Below, piece after piece: positions 18,028 through 26,600 of a DNA stretch of 64,000 nt. The stretch's first letter is position 1. Each line of letters opens with the position of its first letter. Source of the DNA: Clostridium sp. CAG:967 (GTDB lineage Bacteria; Cyanobacteriota; Vampirovibrionia; Gastranaerophilales; Gastranaerophilaceae). The stretch lies in contig HF991472.1 in assembly GCA_000433095.1 (NCBI GenBank), positions 36,273 through 100,272 of the forward strand, in the 5' to 3' direction. Made by a program: the position numbers and the translations under genes. A model generated the notes under the pieces. The model worked only from the letters and a program-made list of their open reading frames with translations, was not told the DNA's origin and made no database searches.

Positions 18028-20067
18028 GTGAAAAAATTAACAGCAATACTATTAACATTACTCCTTACCTTTAATTACACAGCTGTACAAGCCGTAACAA
18101 TTGAGGATATTCAACAAAAAGAAGTTATTAAACAGGAAGAAAACGCAATTATCCCATCCAAACTGGAAAAAGAAATCAAAACATCACTTGCGAAAGTCTA
18201 CGGACAGGATAATGTTGAAGTAATGTATTCGAATATTCTTTCTATAGCTAAAAAAGCTAAAGAACAGCGTTCTTTAAGCCTTAAAGAAGACGATTTAAAC
18301 CGCAAATCCGACTGGTATAAAGATGAAGTTATATATATGTTCTACGCTAACCATTTCGGCGTAAAATCCCCTGATAAAAATAATACATTTAAAGATGATA
18401 TAGAAATGCTTGATTACTTAAAAGAATTAGGCGTAACAACAATTTACATACTTCCTTTTGTTGATTCTCCAATGGAAGATGCGGGATTTGATATTCGTAA
18501 CCCCAGAGGTATCAGAGAAGATTTAGGAGGTATGTTTGAATTTAATAAATTTATTACAGCTGCAAAAGCAAAAGACTTTAAAATTAAAGCTGATTTAGTT
18601 TTGAACCACTTTTCAGACCAGCATGAATGGTTCCAGCAAGCACTTAAAGGCGACACCTCAAAGATTAATTACTTTGTAGTCAGAGAACAAATGCCTGAAT
18701 ATACAAAATACAAAGATCCTAAACTCGGCTGGGTAGCAGAATACAAAGAACCCAACGGAAAAATTTCAAAAAGAAGAATTATCTTCCCTGAAATAACCGA
18801 AAACAACTACAGAAAAGTAACAATAAACAACAAAGATTATTATTTTTATCATACATTCTACCCGTTCCAGCTGGATATAAACTGGGAAAATCCTAAAGTT
18901 TTATACTATAACCTCGAGACAATAGCGTTTTGGGCTAATCAAGGGGTAGACATTTTCAGAATGGATGCTATACCTTATCTTATAAAAGAAGACGGAACCA
19001 ACGCTGAAAACCTTGAAAATACTCACAGAATTATAAAAATTCTAAGCGCATTTATCCAAGCAGTTGCCCCACGTTCCGTAATTCAGGCAGAAGCTTGCCA
19101 GATGCCGAATAAAATTCTTCCATACTTTGGTACCGAAAGAAAATTTAAAGACGAAATAAAAGGAGAAGAAAAAGAAATTACAAGAACTGACGAAGTTCAA
19201 ATTGCTTACCACTTCCCGTACATGCCTGCTATCTGGGCTTCACTTGTTACAGCAGACAACAGCTATTTCTGGAAAGCCTACAAACAAACTCCGCAAATTC
19301 CTGAAACAGCTTCATGGGCAATATTTTTAAGGGTTCATGATGAACTTACGCTTGAAATGGTTAACCAGAAAACAAGGGAATTAATATTTGACGATTTAGC
19401 CCCAAAAGGTGCTGCATTTAGAAAAGGGTTCGGTGTAAGCGGAAGAATGGCTAACTTCTTAGACAATAATCCGGACAGAATTGGAATGGCATTTTCAATC
19501 CTTATGTCATTACCAGGCATTCCTATAATTTATTACGGTGACGAAATCGGCATACAAAACAACTTTACAAACGCCAAAAACAGCGCAAAGCTGCGTGAAA
19601 TTAAGCAAAAAACCAATAAAAGCGTTAAAAATAATGTTAGTATGCTAAGTTATTTTGACAGCCGTGACATTAACAGAGGTCCTATAACCCAGAAAACTTT
19701 TGAAGATGCGGTAAATCACAAAGGCACTTATAACAACAAAGTATACGAGCGTGTAAAACAGCTTATTAAGGTAAGAAAACAATACCCTGTTATCAGAAGG
19801 GGTTCTTTCGCAGAACTTAAAACCAAATCACCGGAAGTTTTTGCATATGTAAGAGCAACCGATGAAGACAGAGTAGTTGTAATTAATAATCTTTCCGACA
19901 AGAAAATTAAAGCAACAGTAATATTTGTTGATGATACTTTTGGCAAAAAAGGCAAGGATATCTACTTCAAAGATCTTTTAACCGACAAAATGATAAGAGC
20001 AAAAGTTGAAAATAAAGAGCTTACAGTTAGACTTGATGCCTATGATGCGCTCTGGCTGAAAATGTAA
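18028..20067 (+). CDS. Secreted GH13 enzyme (alpha-amylase/trehalose-synthase type)
   Basis: A 679-aa glycoside hydrolase family 13 protein with a signal peptide (about residues 1-22), so periplasmic or exported. A (beta/alpha)8 barrel starts near residue 100 (VIYMFYANHFG). Catalytic residues: Asp313 in IFRMDA (nucleophile), Glu355 in IQAEACQ (acid/base), Asp438 in RVHDELTLEM. HDELTLEM and the overall layout resemble the trehalose synthase/maltose-active branch rather than endo-amylases, but the usual Asn before HDE is Val. A small C-terminal beta domain closes the protein. Start is GTG 18028 after GAGAGG. Likely acts on imported or dietary maltodextrins. Confidence 0.85.
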   Translation: MKKLTAILLTLLLTFNYTAVQAVTIEDIQQKEVIKQEENAIIPSKLEKEIKTSLAKVYGQDNVEVMYSNILSIAKKAKEQRSLSLKEDDLNRKSDWYKDEVIYMFYANHFGVKSPDKNNTFKDDIEMLDYLKELGVTTIYILPFVDSPMEDAGFDIRNPRGIREDLGGMFEFNKFITAAKAKDFKIKADLVLNHFSDQHEWFQQALKGDTSKINYFVVREQMPEYTKYKDPKLGWVAEYKEPNGKISKRRIIFPEITENNYRKVTINNKDYYFYHTFYPFQLDINWENPKVLYYNLETIAFWANQGVDIFRMDAIPYLIKEDGTNAENLENTHRIIKILSAFIQAVAPRSVIQAEACQMPNKILPYFGTERKFKDEIKGEEKEITRTDEVQIAYHFPYMPAIWASLVTADNSYFWKAYKQTPQIPETASWAIFLRVHDELTLEMVNQKTRELIFDDLAPKGAAFRKGFGVSGRMANFLDNNPDRIGMAFSILMSLPGIPIIYYGDEIGIQNNFTNAKNSAKLREIKQKTNKSVKNNVSMLSYFDSRDINRGPITQKTFEDAVNHKGTYNNKVYERVKQLIKVRKQYPVIRRGSFAELKTKSPEVFAYVRATDEDRVVVINNLSDKKIKATVIFVDDTFGKKGKDIYFKDLLTDKMIRAKVENKELTVRLDAYDALWLKM

Positions 20068-20134
20068 AAAAAACATTTATTAAAAATATATCCTATTTTT
20101 AACTGATTACAAATTTTTGTACTTTTAATAGAAT

Positions 20135-20340
20135 ATATTTGAGGGGCAAGCTCCTTTATCATATCCATACTCTGCGACACAAACTAAAAATTTGTAAAAA
20201 CGTTAGAGAAAGGAGGTGGTAAAGTTGATATTCACAACATGTGAAAAAGAGTTAATACTTATATTACTAATTGTATTAACTCTTAAACTCAACAAATAAG
20301 GGGCTTGTAAGGAGATGTTAGCGCATCTCCGCCCTTTACT
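20135..20340 (+). ncRNA. Structured RNA element A with tiny hydrophobic ORF
   Basis: First of two related elements; the first 80 or so bases match copy B at 20716 almost exactly. Parts in order: CAAGCTCC (20147-20154) able to pair with GGGGCTTG (20300-20307); overlapping CTCCTTT (20151-20157) complementary to the SD AAAGGAG (20209-20215); a hairpin closed by CTCT (20170) and AGAG (20205) with inner ACAAA/TTTGT; an SD with near-complete match to the 16S tail; a 24-codon ORF containing a 12-bp hairpin; and a terminal hairpin GGAGATG/CATCTCC (20311-20330) followed by GCCCTTT. The layout resembles type I toxin mRNAs. Not a family I recognise. Confidence 0.6.
20225..20299 (+). CDS. 24-aa hydrophobic peptide of element A
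   Basis: TTG start 8 nt after AAAGGAGG. The peptide has a short polar head (IFTTCEKE), a hydrophobic stretch LILILLIVLTLK and tail LNK, long enough to sit in a membrane. Its mRNA contains a perfect 12-bp inverted repeat (20247-20258 with 20273-20284). The copy-B ORF has the same head-plus-hydrophobic design with different bases. Small membrane-active toxin is the most natural reading; it could equally be incidental translation of a structural RNA. Confidence 0.45.
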   Translation: MIFTTCEKELILILLIVLTLKLNK

Positions 20341-20374
20341 TTATTATTTATGATTTTTTTCTGTTTGTCAAGTG

Positions 20375-20572
20375 TTAATCAAGCTCAATTTGAAAATAAT
20401 CAAGAATTACCCATATTAACTTATCAAATTCTACTGATACATATTGATACTTGTCATAACATTCACACTTGTTATATTTGACTGAATCAAAAAATAAAGA
20501 GTTTAAATTTAACATCTTTTTCAAAGCTCTTGTCACATCGTCTATATCGGGCTTTGTATTATTTTCTTCCAT
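20375..20572 (-). CDS. 65-aa protein between the twin RNA elements
   Basis: Small acidic cytosolic protein of no recognised family: two short helices (DIDDVTRALKKMLNL), a CEC motif in YNKCECYDKYQ, and a hydrophobic C-terminal helix (LIWVILDYFQIEL). TGAGGA lies upstream of the ATG and TATACT can serve as -10. It is transcribed against the two elements and ends 35 bp from the end of element A. It may belong to the same unit, but nothing in its sequence shows that. Confidence 0.5.
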   Translation of the reverse strand: MEENNTKPDIDDVTRALKKMLNLNSLFFDSVKYNKCECYDKYQYVSVEFDKLIWVILDYFQIELD

Positions 20573-20715
20573 TATTAATCCTCATATTATCTACCTAAAT
20601 AGTATAAGCAATTTATAAACAATATGTCGACTGCCAACTGACACATATTAATTCGCATTTTAATTTTATCTCCTGTATATATATGATGATTTCTTTTTTA
20701 TATTTAACTATTATC

Positions 20716-20910
20716 ATATTTGAGGGGCAAGCTCCTTTATCATATCCATTTCTCTGCGGCACAAACTAAAAATTTGTAAAAACGTTAGAGAAAGGAGGTG
20801 ATAGAATGGTTATAAATACAGAAGAACTAGCAATAATTCTTTTAATACTGCTAGTTCTAAAATAACCAATTTGGGGGCTTGTTTGGGGATGTTAGCGCAT
20901 CTCCGCCCTC
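20716..20910 (+). ncRNA. Structured RNA element B with tiny hydrophobic ORF
   Basis: Second copy. CAAGCTCC (20728-20735) pairs with GGGGCTTG (20874-20881); CTCCTTT (20732-20738) is complementary to AAAGGAG (20791-20797). Upstream of the ATG, AGAAAGGAGGTGAT is complementary to the standard bacterial 16S 3' tail over its whole length. The ORF hairpin has a 10-bp stem (AGAACTAGCA/TGCTAGTTCT, 20823-20832 and 20849-20858) unrelated in sequence to the stem in copy A but in the same place. The terminal hairpin GGGGATG/CATCTCC keeps pairing through a G-T in place of A-T. Confidence 0.6.
20806..20865 (+). CDS. 19-aa hydrophobic peptide of element B
   Basis: ATG 20806 follows a very strong SD by 8 nt. 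The peptide reads MVINTEELAIILLILLVLK: polar head, then an uninterrupted hydrophobic run ending in lysine, as in copy A and in known holin-like type I toxins. No sequence family can be assigned at this length. Confidence 0.5.
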   Translation: MVINTEELAIILLILLVLK

Positions 20911-20933
20911 TTTATTATTATAAACTATTTTTT

Positions 20934-22022
20934 TTATTTTTCAAGTGGTTTAAAAATCATACGATGTAGTTTCTTTAAACATACACCAATATATGTTGTT
21001 ACAACCATTGTAATTACAAAATACAAGTAAGTTGTTTGTACAGGGTTATAAATCCAGTAAATATCATGGTTCGCATGTTCTGAAACAGGAATTCCATGTA
21101 AATACATAAATATTGCCGTAATTATATACATTACAAGTAAATGGTTTGCCATAATATGATAGGTTACTCTTCCCATATCTTCTATAAATTTTAGGTCTTT
21201 TACATAAGGGTAAAGAATTTTCACAACAAATAATGAAGCCCAAATTCCTGTTAAACTTGTGATTACAGGTACAAACAACTGTTCATCAAATCTTGCCCAG
21301 ACAAGAACGTAGCTTAAGCCGATACCGTGTTCTGGATCATAATCTCTGTTAAACATCCACAAAATAGATTGTAATACAACCACTGCACCAAGCCATTTAG
21401 GTGTAAAAATATTATGATTATCTTTTATGTAATGTGTGTAGAAATACCCTAAATATACAAAGAACATTGAAAACATAGTCCTTATAACAACAAGCATTAA
21501 AGGTGTTACGCTGAACCATTTAGAAAAAGGAATTGCAATAACTCCCAAAATTGCAAAAAACGCAAGATGAATGTATTTATTTTTTGTAATTGCATTTAAT
21601 GCTCTAAACAAAAATAAGAATACTATCATTGTCATAAACAACTGGGTTACAAACCACAAAGGGCAGGACAAATCAAACTGATGCCCGTTTAAAAACGGTG
21701 TAATAAAAAAGTTTTTCAAACTTAAAGTCATTCCCCAGAATTTTCCGGTTAACTTTGCGATAAGACAGGTTACTCCAAGATAAAATAAGTTGTACCAGAA
21801 ATAAGGCACTAACAAACTCTTAATCCTTCTTTCAACAAAAGTCGGAACATCATACAGATACTTTTCTTTAAATAAACATCCTGATATAAAAAAGAATAAT
21901 GCCAGCTGAAAAGAGTACGGAGGGAAAATCCCCAAAAGAGAAAATTCTAAATGTCCTGATACAACAAGCATTATTGCTAAGGCTTTTAAAACATTCATTT
22001 CATTTGAAAAAACTTTATCCAT
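20934..22022 (-). CDS. Acyltransferase family 3 membrane protein
   Basis: A 362-aa integral membrane O-acyltransferase (AT3 family) with about ten transmembrane helices. The N-terminal NVLKALAIMLVVSGHLEF carries the conserved His after the first helix, and RRIKSLLVPYFWYNL is the typical second motif. Such enzymes acetylate or acylate surface sugars or lipids at the inner membrane. It is divergent from galE, 55 bp apart, which fits a role in surface glycan modification (inference). It ends 24 bp after element B. Confidence 0.9.
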   Translation of the reverse strand: MDKVFSNEMNVLKALAIMLVVSGHLEFSLLGIFPPYSFQLALFFFISGCLFKEKYLYDVPTFVERRIKSLLVPYFWYNLFYLGVTCLIAKLTGKFWGMTLSLKNFFITPFLNGHQFDLSCPLWFVTQLFMTMIVFLFLFRALNAITKNKYIHLAFFAILGVIAIPFSKWFSVTPLMLVVIRTMFSMFFVYLGYFYTHYIKDNHNIFTPKWLGAVVVLQSILWMFNRDYDPEHGIGLSYVLVWARFDEQLFVPVITSLTGIWASLFVVKILYPYVKDLKFIEDMGRVTYHIMANHLLVMYIITAIFMYLHGIPVSEHANHDIYWIYNPVQTTYLYFVITMVVTTYIGVCLKKLHRMIFKPLEK

Positions 22023-22077
22023 AAGATGATGATAACATAAAAATTTTGATATATAATAAACTGACAGGAGAGAAAAT

Positions 22078-23070
22078 ATGACAATTTTAGTTTTAGGCGG
22101 AGCAGGCTATATAGGTTCTCATACAGTATATGAACTTATTGATAGCGGTGAAGATGTAGTAATTATTGACAATTTGCTTACAGGGCATATTGAAGCCGTT
22201 CACCCTAAAGCAAGATTTTATAAAGGAGATATCAGAAACAGAGAATTTCTAGACAGCGTTTTTGAAAAAGAAAACATAAATTCTGTCATACATTTTGCAG
22301 CAAGTTCGCTTGTAGGCGAAAGTATGCAGTTACCTTTGAAATATTATGACAATAATCTTTGCGGCACTAAAACTCTGCTCGATGCAATGGTTGCACATAA
22401 AATAGATAAAATTGTTTTCTCATCAACAGCTGCCGTATATGGAGAACCCGAAAGCATTCCTATTTTAGAAACCGATAAAACAGAGCCGACAAATACATAC
22501 GGTGAAACAAAACTTGCTATGGAAAGAATGTTCAAATGGGTTGGTAAAGCTCACGGATTACGTTATGTTTCACTTAGATATTTTAATGCTTGCGGAGCAC
22601 ACGTTTCAGGCAAAATCGGAGAGGACCATAATCCGGAATCACATTTAATTCCTTTAATCTTACAGGTTCCTAACCGCAAAAGAGAATTTATCTCTATATT
22701 TGGCGAAGATTATGAAACTAACGACGGTACCTGCATTAGAGATTACATCCACGTAACCGATCTGGCTCAAGCACATATTCTCGCTGTTAAATATTTACAA
22801 AACGGAGGTAAAAGCGATATCTTTAATCTCGGTAACGGAATAGGATTTTCTGTAAAAGAAGTTATTGAAACTGCAAGAAAAGTAACGGGAAATAGTATCC
22901 CCGCAAAAGTTACCCCTAGACGTGAAGGCGATCCTGCCAAATTGATTGCATCCAGCGATAAAGCTAAAAACATTTTAGGCTGGAAACCTGAACATGCAGA
23001 GCTTGAAGAAATTATAGAAACAGCATGGAACTGGCATAAAAATCACCCTGAAGGTTTTAAAAATTATTAG
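22078..23070 (+). CDS. galE: UDP-glucose 4-epimerase
   Basis: A 330-aa short-chain dehydrogenase-fold epimerase interconverting UDP-glucose and UDP-galactose. NAD-binding GGAGYIGSH lies at the N-terminus; catalytic residues are in FSSTAAVYGEP (Ser/Thr) and TNTYGETKLAMER (Y-x3-K); the substrate region has RYFNACGAH and the C-terminus has LGWKPEHAELEEII. CAGGAG precedes the ATG. No Leloir partner genes adjoin, so it probably supplies surface glycan synthesis. Confidence 0.95.
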   Translation: MTILVLGGAGYIGSHTVYELIDSGEDVVIIDNLLTGHIEAVHPKARFYKGDIRNREFLDSVFEKENINSVIHFAASSLVGESMQLPLKYYDNNLCGTKTLLDAMVAHKIDKIVFSSTAAVYGEPESIPILETDKTEPTNTYGETKLAMERMFKWVGKAHGLRYVSLRYFNACGAHVSGKIGEDHNPESHLIPLILQVPNRKREFISIFGEDYETNDGTCIRDYIHVTDLAQAHILAVKYLQNGGKSDIFNLGNGIGFSVKEVIETARKVTGNSIPAKVTPRREGDPAKLIASSDKAKNILGWKPEHAELEEIIETAWNWHKNHPEGFKNY

Positions 23071-23156
23071 CATAGAATTATAGCCGTAATGTAGAATAAA
23101 AAATCATATTTAAGCTTCTATAATTAATTATAAAAAATTATTACAGGAGATTAGAA

Positions 23157-23861
23157 ATGTACAAACTCAGACCAAAAGATGCCAGAGGGGCAACGCTTTC
23201 TGAATGGCTAAACAGCAGGCATACATTTTCTTTTGGTGAATATTACGATCCAAATAATATGGGTTTCAGCGATTTAAGAGTTATAAACGATGATATAGTA
23301 GCCCCCAAAAAAGGCTTTGGTCTGCATCCGCATAATAATATGGAAATATTAAGTATTGTTCTTGACGGTGCACTTGAACACAAAGACAGTATGCGAAATG
23401 TTTCTATTATAAACAAAGGCGAAATACAAAAGATGAGCGCAGGTTCGGGGGTTTATCACAGCGAATTTAATCCGTCAAAAACAAATCACGTTCATTTTTT
23501 ACAAATTTGGATTTTGCCTGACAAGAAGAATATAAAACCGGCTTATGAACAAAAGTTTTTTAACCTTGAAAAAAGTCCGAACGAACTTATACTTATTGCA
23601 TCAAAAACAGGTATAAAAAATTCTATAAAAATAAATCAGGATGTAAAAATTTACCAGTGCCTTCTGGATTTAGCAAAGACTGTAGAGTTCAGGGTGCATT
23701 CCGAACGAAAATACTGGATACAAATTGCAGAAGGAGCCGTTACAATAAATACCATCCGATTTGAAGCAGGCGACGGAATTGCTATAACCGATGAAAACAA
23801 TCTTTTACAAATCCAATCCGAAGAAAGAAAAAGCAACTTTTTAATCTTTGACTTGAGATGA
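23157..23861 (+). CDS. Pirin family protein
   Basis: A 234-aa bicupin of the pirin family. The metal site lies in the N-terminal cupin: GLHPHNNMEILSIVLDG supplies two histidines and GSGVYHSEFNPS supplies the third histidine plus glutamate. Pirins have been described as quercetinases or as redox and metabolic regulators; the activity here is open. CAGGAG precedes the ATG. Its last 21 bp overlap the convergent pnuC gene. Confidence 0.9.
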   Translation: MYKLRPKDARGATLSEWLNSRHTFSFGEYYDPNNMGFSDLRVINDDIVAPKKGFGLHPHNNMEILSIVLDGALEHKDSMRNVSIINKGEIQKMSAGSGVYHSEFNPSKTNHVHFLQIWILPDKKNIKPAYEQKFFNLEKSPNELILIASKTGIKNSIKINQDVKIYQCLLDLAKTVEFRVHSERKYWIQIAEGAVTINTIRFEAGDGIAITDENNLLQIQSEERKSNFLIFDLR

Positions 23862-24560
23862 CTGTAAATCTTTTTTCCAGGTGAATAAAAAATAAACAGA
23901 GAGCACAACATAAGTTGCCCACATCAAAATTGTCGCAAAACAATTGGAACCGTTCATGTAAGCTTCTATCCACATAAACACAGATAAAACATTTACTACA
24001 AACCAAACATACCATTGCTCAATACATCTTTTCACAGTTAAAATCAAACCAAGCACTGAAAATACTGTTGTTACCGCATCTATAAAAGGAGTAGCATCAC
24101 CTGTTTTTTTCAAAACAAATGATAATATTATTGAAAATAAAATAGCTAATATTGTATAAATAATACGTTCATCAGGTTTTAATTTGGTTTTTACTATTTC
24201 TTGTGTATCTCTTTTCAAATGCTTTTTCCATTTAAAAATCCCTAATATCTGCATCGGAAAATAATAGAACATATAAAGAAAAAGATTTCCGTATAAAGCA
24301 TTTTGAAAAGCAATATATGAATAACACAGAGTTCCTGTTAAACCGAAAATATAACATGAGATTTTACCTTTGCCTGCAAGTATTGTATAGCTTATACCGC
24401 AAACAGCTGAAACAAGTGCAACCTTGCTGTCACCTATTAAAAATGAAATCACAATTATCAGCAGGATTTCTGAAGGAAACAAAACCCTTTCATATTTCCC
24501 CCATCCTGATAATTCACCTTTAGCAAACTCAACAATATTCACTTTACAATTATAAAACAA
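23841..24560 (-). CDS. pnuC: Nicotinamide riboside transporter PnuC
   Basis: A 239-aa inner-membrane protein with seven or eight hydrophobic helices. The C-terminal EQWYVWFVVNVLSVFMWIEA is the PnuC signature (WxxW and N in the substrate path), and GLTGTLCYSYIAFQNALYGN is the matching N-terminal part. It takes up nicotinamide riboside for NAD salvage. The start is unsure: TTG 24560 gives the longest frame, GTG 24542 is equally possible, and neither has an SD. No NadR gene is nearby. Confidence 0.85.
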   Translation of the reverse strand: MFYNCKVNIVEFAKGELSGWGKYERVLFPSEILLIIVISFLIGDSKVALVSAVCGISYTILAGKGKISCYIFGLTGTLCYSYIAFQNALYGNLFLYMFYYFPMQILGIFKWKKHLKRDTQEIVKTKLKPDERIIYTILAILFSIILSFVLKKTGDATPFIDAVTTVFSVLGLILTVKRCIEQWYVWFVVNVLSVFMWIEAYMNGSNCFATILMWATYVVLSVYFLFTWKKDLQSSQVKD

Positions 24561-24617
24561 ATATAATATTATTTACTTTTTACCATGTGTGTTGTCTACT
24601 AATAAAAGGTAGAAACA

Positions 24618-25640
24618 ATGCAAGTAAACAAAATAAGCAGTGATAATTCAAACTTTACCGGATTATTAAACAACAAAGTTCTATTAAAGGGATTAGAGAA
24701 AGTTTCGGAACACGGAACTTCATTTGCAGCAGGCACATCACTTGTAATGTCGCTTGGTGTAAGACCTTTTGCTATTCTGGCAACTCCTGATGTTGAAAAA
24801 GAAAATAAACAATATGCCTGTGCCAATTCAATATGTTCAGGTTTGATTAAGTTTGCTATGATTGAGGCTGTTGCGCTTCCTATAGAAAATGCCGTAAAAA
24901 ATATCGACAAAAACCCTAAAAAATATTTAAAACCCGAAACGATTAAAAACCTTCAAGGGGCATCTCAAAAACTTGTTGAAGCCAAAAGCTACAAGCTTTC
25001 TACACAGATGATGAAGCTCGGAACAGGTTTTGTAACAGCAATACCTAAATCCATACTCACAATCGCATTAATACCTGTTATTATGGACAAACTGTTTAAT
25101 ATCAAAAAAGATAAACACCCTCAAAAATTACAAGACAAAAACAAAGATATCAATTTTACAGGCAGGTTTACCAATAACATATCTAAAGGTATTGGAAAAA
25201 TAATTGATAATTTCAAGTTTCAAAACTTTGTAAAAAAACACCAAAATCAGGACAAAGATATTGCAAAACATATAACAGCAGCAACCGATATACTCTTAAC
25301 ATCATCCTTTGCCTACCAGACAAACAAAAGCGACAAGATAAAAGAAAACCGTAAAAAAGCACTTATATACAACAATGTTATCTCCACCGGCATAACCATT
25401 ATCGGAGGATACGGCATAGATAATATTATAAAAAATAAAACAGGCAAATTTATTGAAAAATTTTCAAAAATAAACAAAGGTGATCCTAAATTACATAAAT
25501 ACATTGAAGGTATAAACATTGTGCGCCCTGCCCTTATATTTGCAGGTATTTATTATGGAATATTGCCGATTTTCTCAACATATATGGCAGAAAGGATTGA
25601 CAAGTATATCATAAGCAAAAATCCGGAGGGGAATAAGTGA
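24618..25640 (+). CDS. Lineage-type membrane protein with F-x-G motifs
   Basis: A 340-aa protein of a type I associate with Gastranaerophilales; no function known. It starts MQVNKISSDNSNFTGLLNN, and NFTGRF recurs near residue 180 before the second half. Four or five glycine-rich hydrophobic segments (SFAAGTSLVMSLGVRPFAIL; FVTAIPKSILTIALIPVIM; ISTGITIIGGYGI; RPALIFAGIYYGILPIF) separate lysine-rich loops. AAAAGG precedes the ATG. It overlaps the EamA gene by 4 bp (GTGA), so the two are translationally coupled. Confidence 0.6.
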   Translation: MQVNKISSDNSNFTGLLNNKVLLKGLEKVSEHGTSFAAGTSLVMSLGVRPFAILATPDVEKENKQYACANSICSGLIKFAMIEAVALPIENAVKNIDKNPKKYLKPETIKNLQGASQKLVEAKSYKLSTQMMKLGTGFVTAIPKSILTIALIPVIMDKLFNIKKDKHPQKLQDKNKDINFTGRFTNNISKGIGKIIDNFKFQNFVKKHQNQDKDIAKHITAATDILLTSSFAYQTNKSDKIKENRKKALIYNNVISTGITIIGGYGIDNIIKNKTGKFIEKFSKINKGDPKLHKYIEGINIVRPALIFAGIYYGILPIFSTYMAERIDKYIISKNPEGNK

Positions 25641-26515
25641 AAAAACGTTCAATAGGCATATTTAACGGAGCAGTTGCTGCGGCAAGTTACGGAACAAACC
25701 CCTTATTTGCGCTGCCGCTATACGCAGCAGGTATAGGGGTTAATTCTGTTTTATTTTACAGATATGCTTTTGCCGTTATTATTTATGGTTTATGGTTGAA
25801 ATTTGTTAAAAAAATTTCTTTTAGAATTTCATTAAAAGAGCTTATTCCTGTATTTTTCCTTGGAATATTTTTTTCGCTTTCCTCATTGACACTTTTTAAA
25901 GCATTTAACTATATAGAAGCTGGAATTGCCTGTACAATACTGTTCATATACCCTGTGCTCGTAGCTGTAATAATGGCATTATTTTTTAAAGAAAAAGTTA
26001 CCGGAACAGTAATATTCTCTATTCTTTTAACATCAATCGGAGTTGTGCTTTTATATAAAGGCAAATCAGGTTTTGATTTAAATTTACACGGTGTTGCTAT
26101 AGTTTTTCTATCAGCACTTTTGTATGCTTTATATATTGTAGGCGTAAAAAATATTAAAACCATAAAACATATAAAGCCAGCTGTATTAAGTTTTTATGTA
26201 ATGCTTTTCGGACTTTTAGTATACATTTATAATCTAAAGTTCTGCACACAATTACAAATTTTAGACAAGCCTTTATTATGGCTTTATGCATTAGGTCTTT
26301 CGGTAATCCCGACAATCGTTTCACTGGAAACAATAACAATCGCAATCAAACTTATCGGCTCAACCACAACAGCTCTTTTAGGTGCATTAGAACCTTTAAC
26401 TGCAATATTTTTCGGAGTTTTATTTTTCCACGAACAACTCACTCTTAGAATTGTGATTGGTGTAGCTTTAATTCTCTCGGGAGTGTTTTTAATAATACTA
26501 AGAAAAAGAAAATAA
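25637..26515 (+). CDS. EamA-family (DMT) transporter
   Basis: A 292-aa transporter with ten hydrophobic helices in two EamA repeats (FKAFNYIEAGIACTILFIYPVLVAVIMALFF in repeat one; IKLIGSTTTALLGALEPLTAIFFGVLFFHEQL in repeat two, the classical C-terminal signature). Substrate unknown. GTG start after GGAGGGG, overlapping the previous gene by 4 bp. Distinct from the EamA protein at 7256. Confidence 0.9.
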   Translation: MKKRSIGIFNGAVAAASYGTNPLFALPLYAAGIGVNSVLFYRYAFAVIIYGLWLKFVKKISFRISLKELIPVFFLGIFFSLSSLTLFKAFNYIEAGIACTILFIYPVLVAVIMALFFKEKVTGTVIFSILLTSIGVVLLYKGKSGFDLNLHGVAIVFLSALLYALYIVGVKNIKTIKHIKPAVLSFYVMLFGLLVYIYNLKFCTQLQILDKPLLWLYALGLSVIPTIVSLETITIAIKLIGSTTTALLGALEPLTAIFFGVLFFHEQLTLRIVIGVALILSGVFLIILRKRK

Positions 26516-26547
26516 AAATATAATTTATTTTATTATTTTTTAACCAC

Positions 26548-26576
26548 TTGACTAAATCAAACGATTGTTTTATAAT
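26548..26576 (+). promoter_or_regulatory. Promoter of the efflux operon with possible TetR operator
   Basis: TTGACT (26548-26553), 17-bp spacer and TATAAT (26571-26576). The spacer holds the imperfect palindrome CAAACGATTG, a plausible binding site for the TetR-family protein encoded just downstream. Confidence 0.65.
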
Positions 26577-26600
26577 ATTTTTATAAATTAAGGATTAAGC

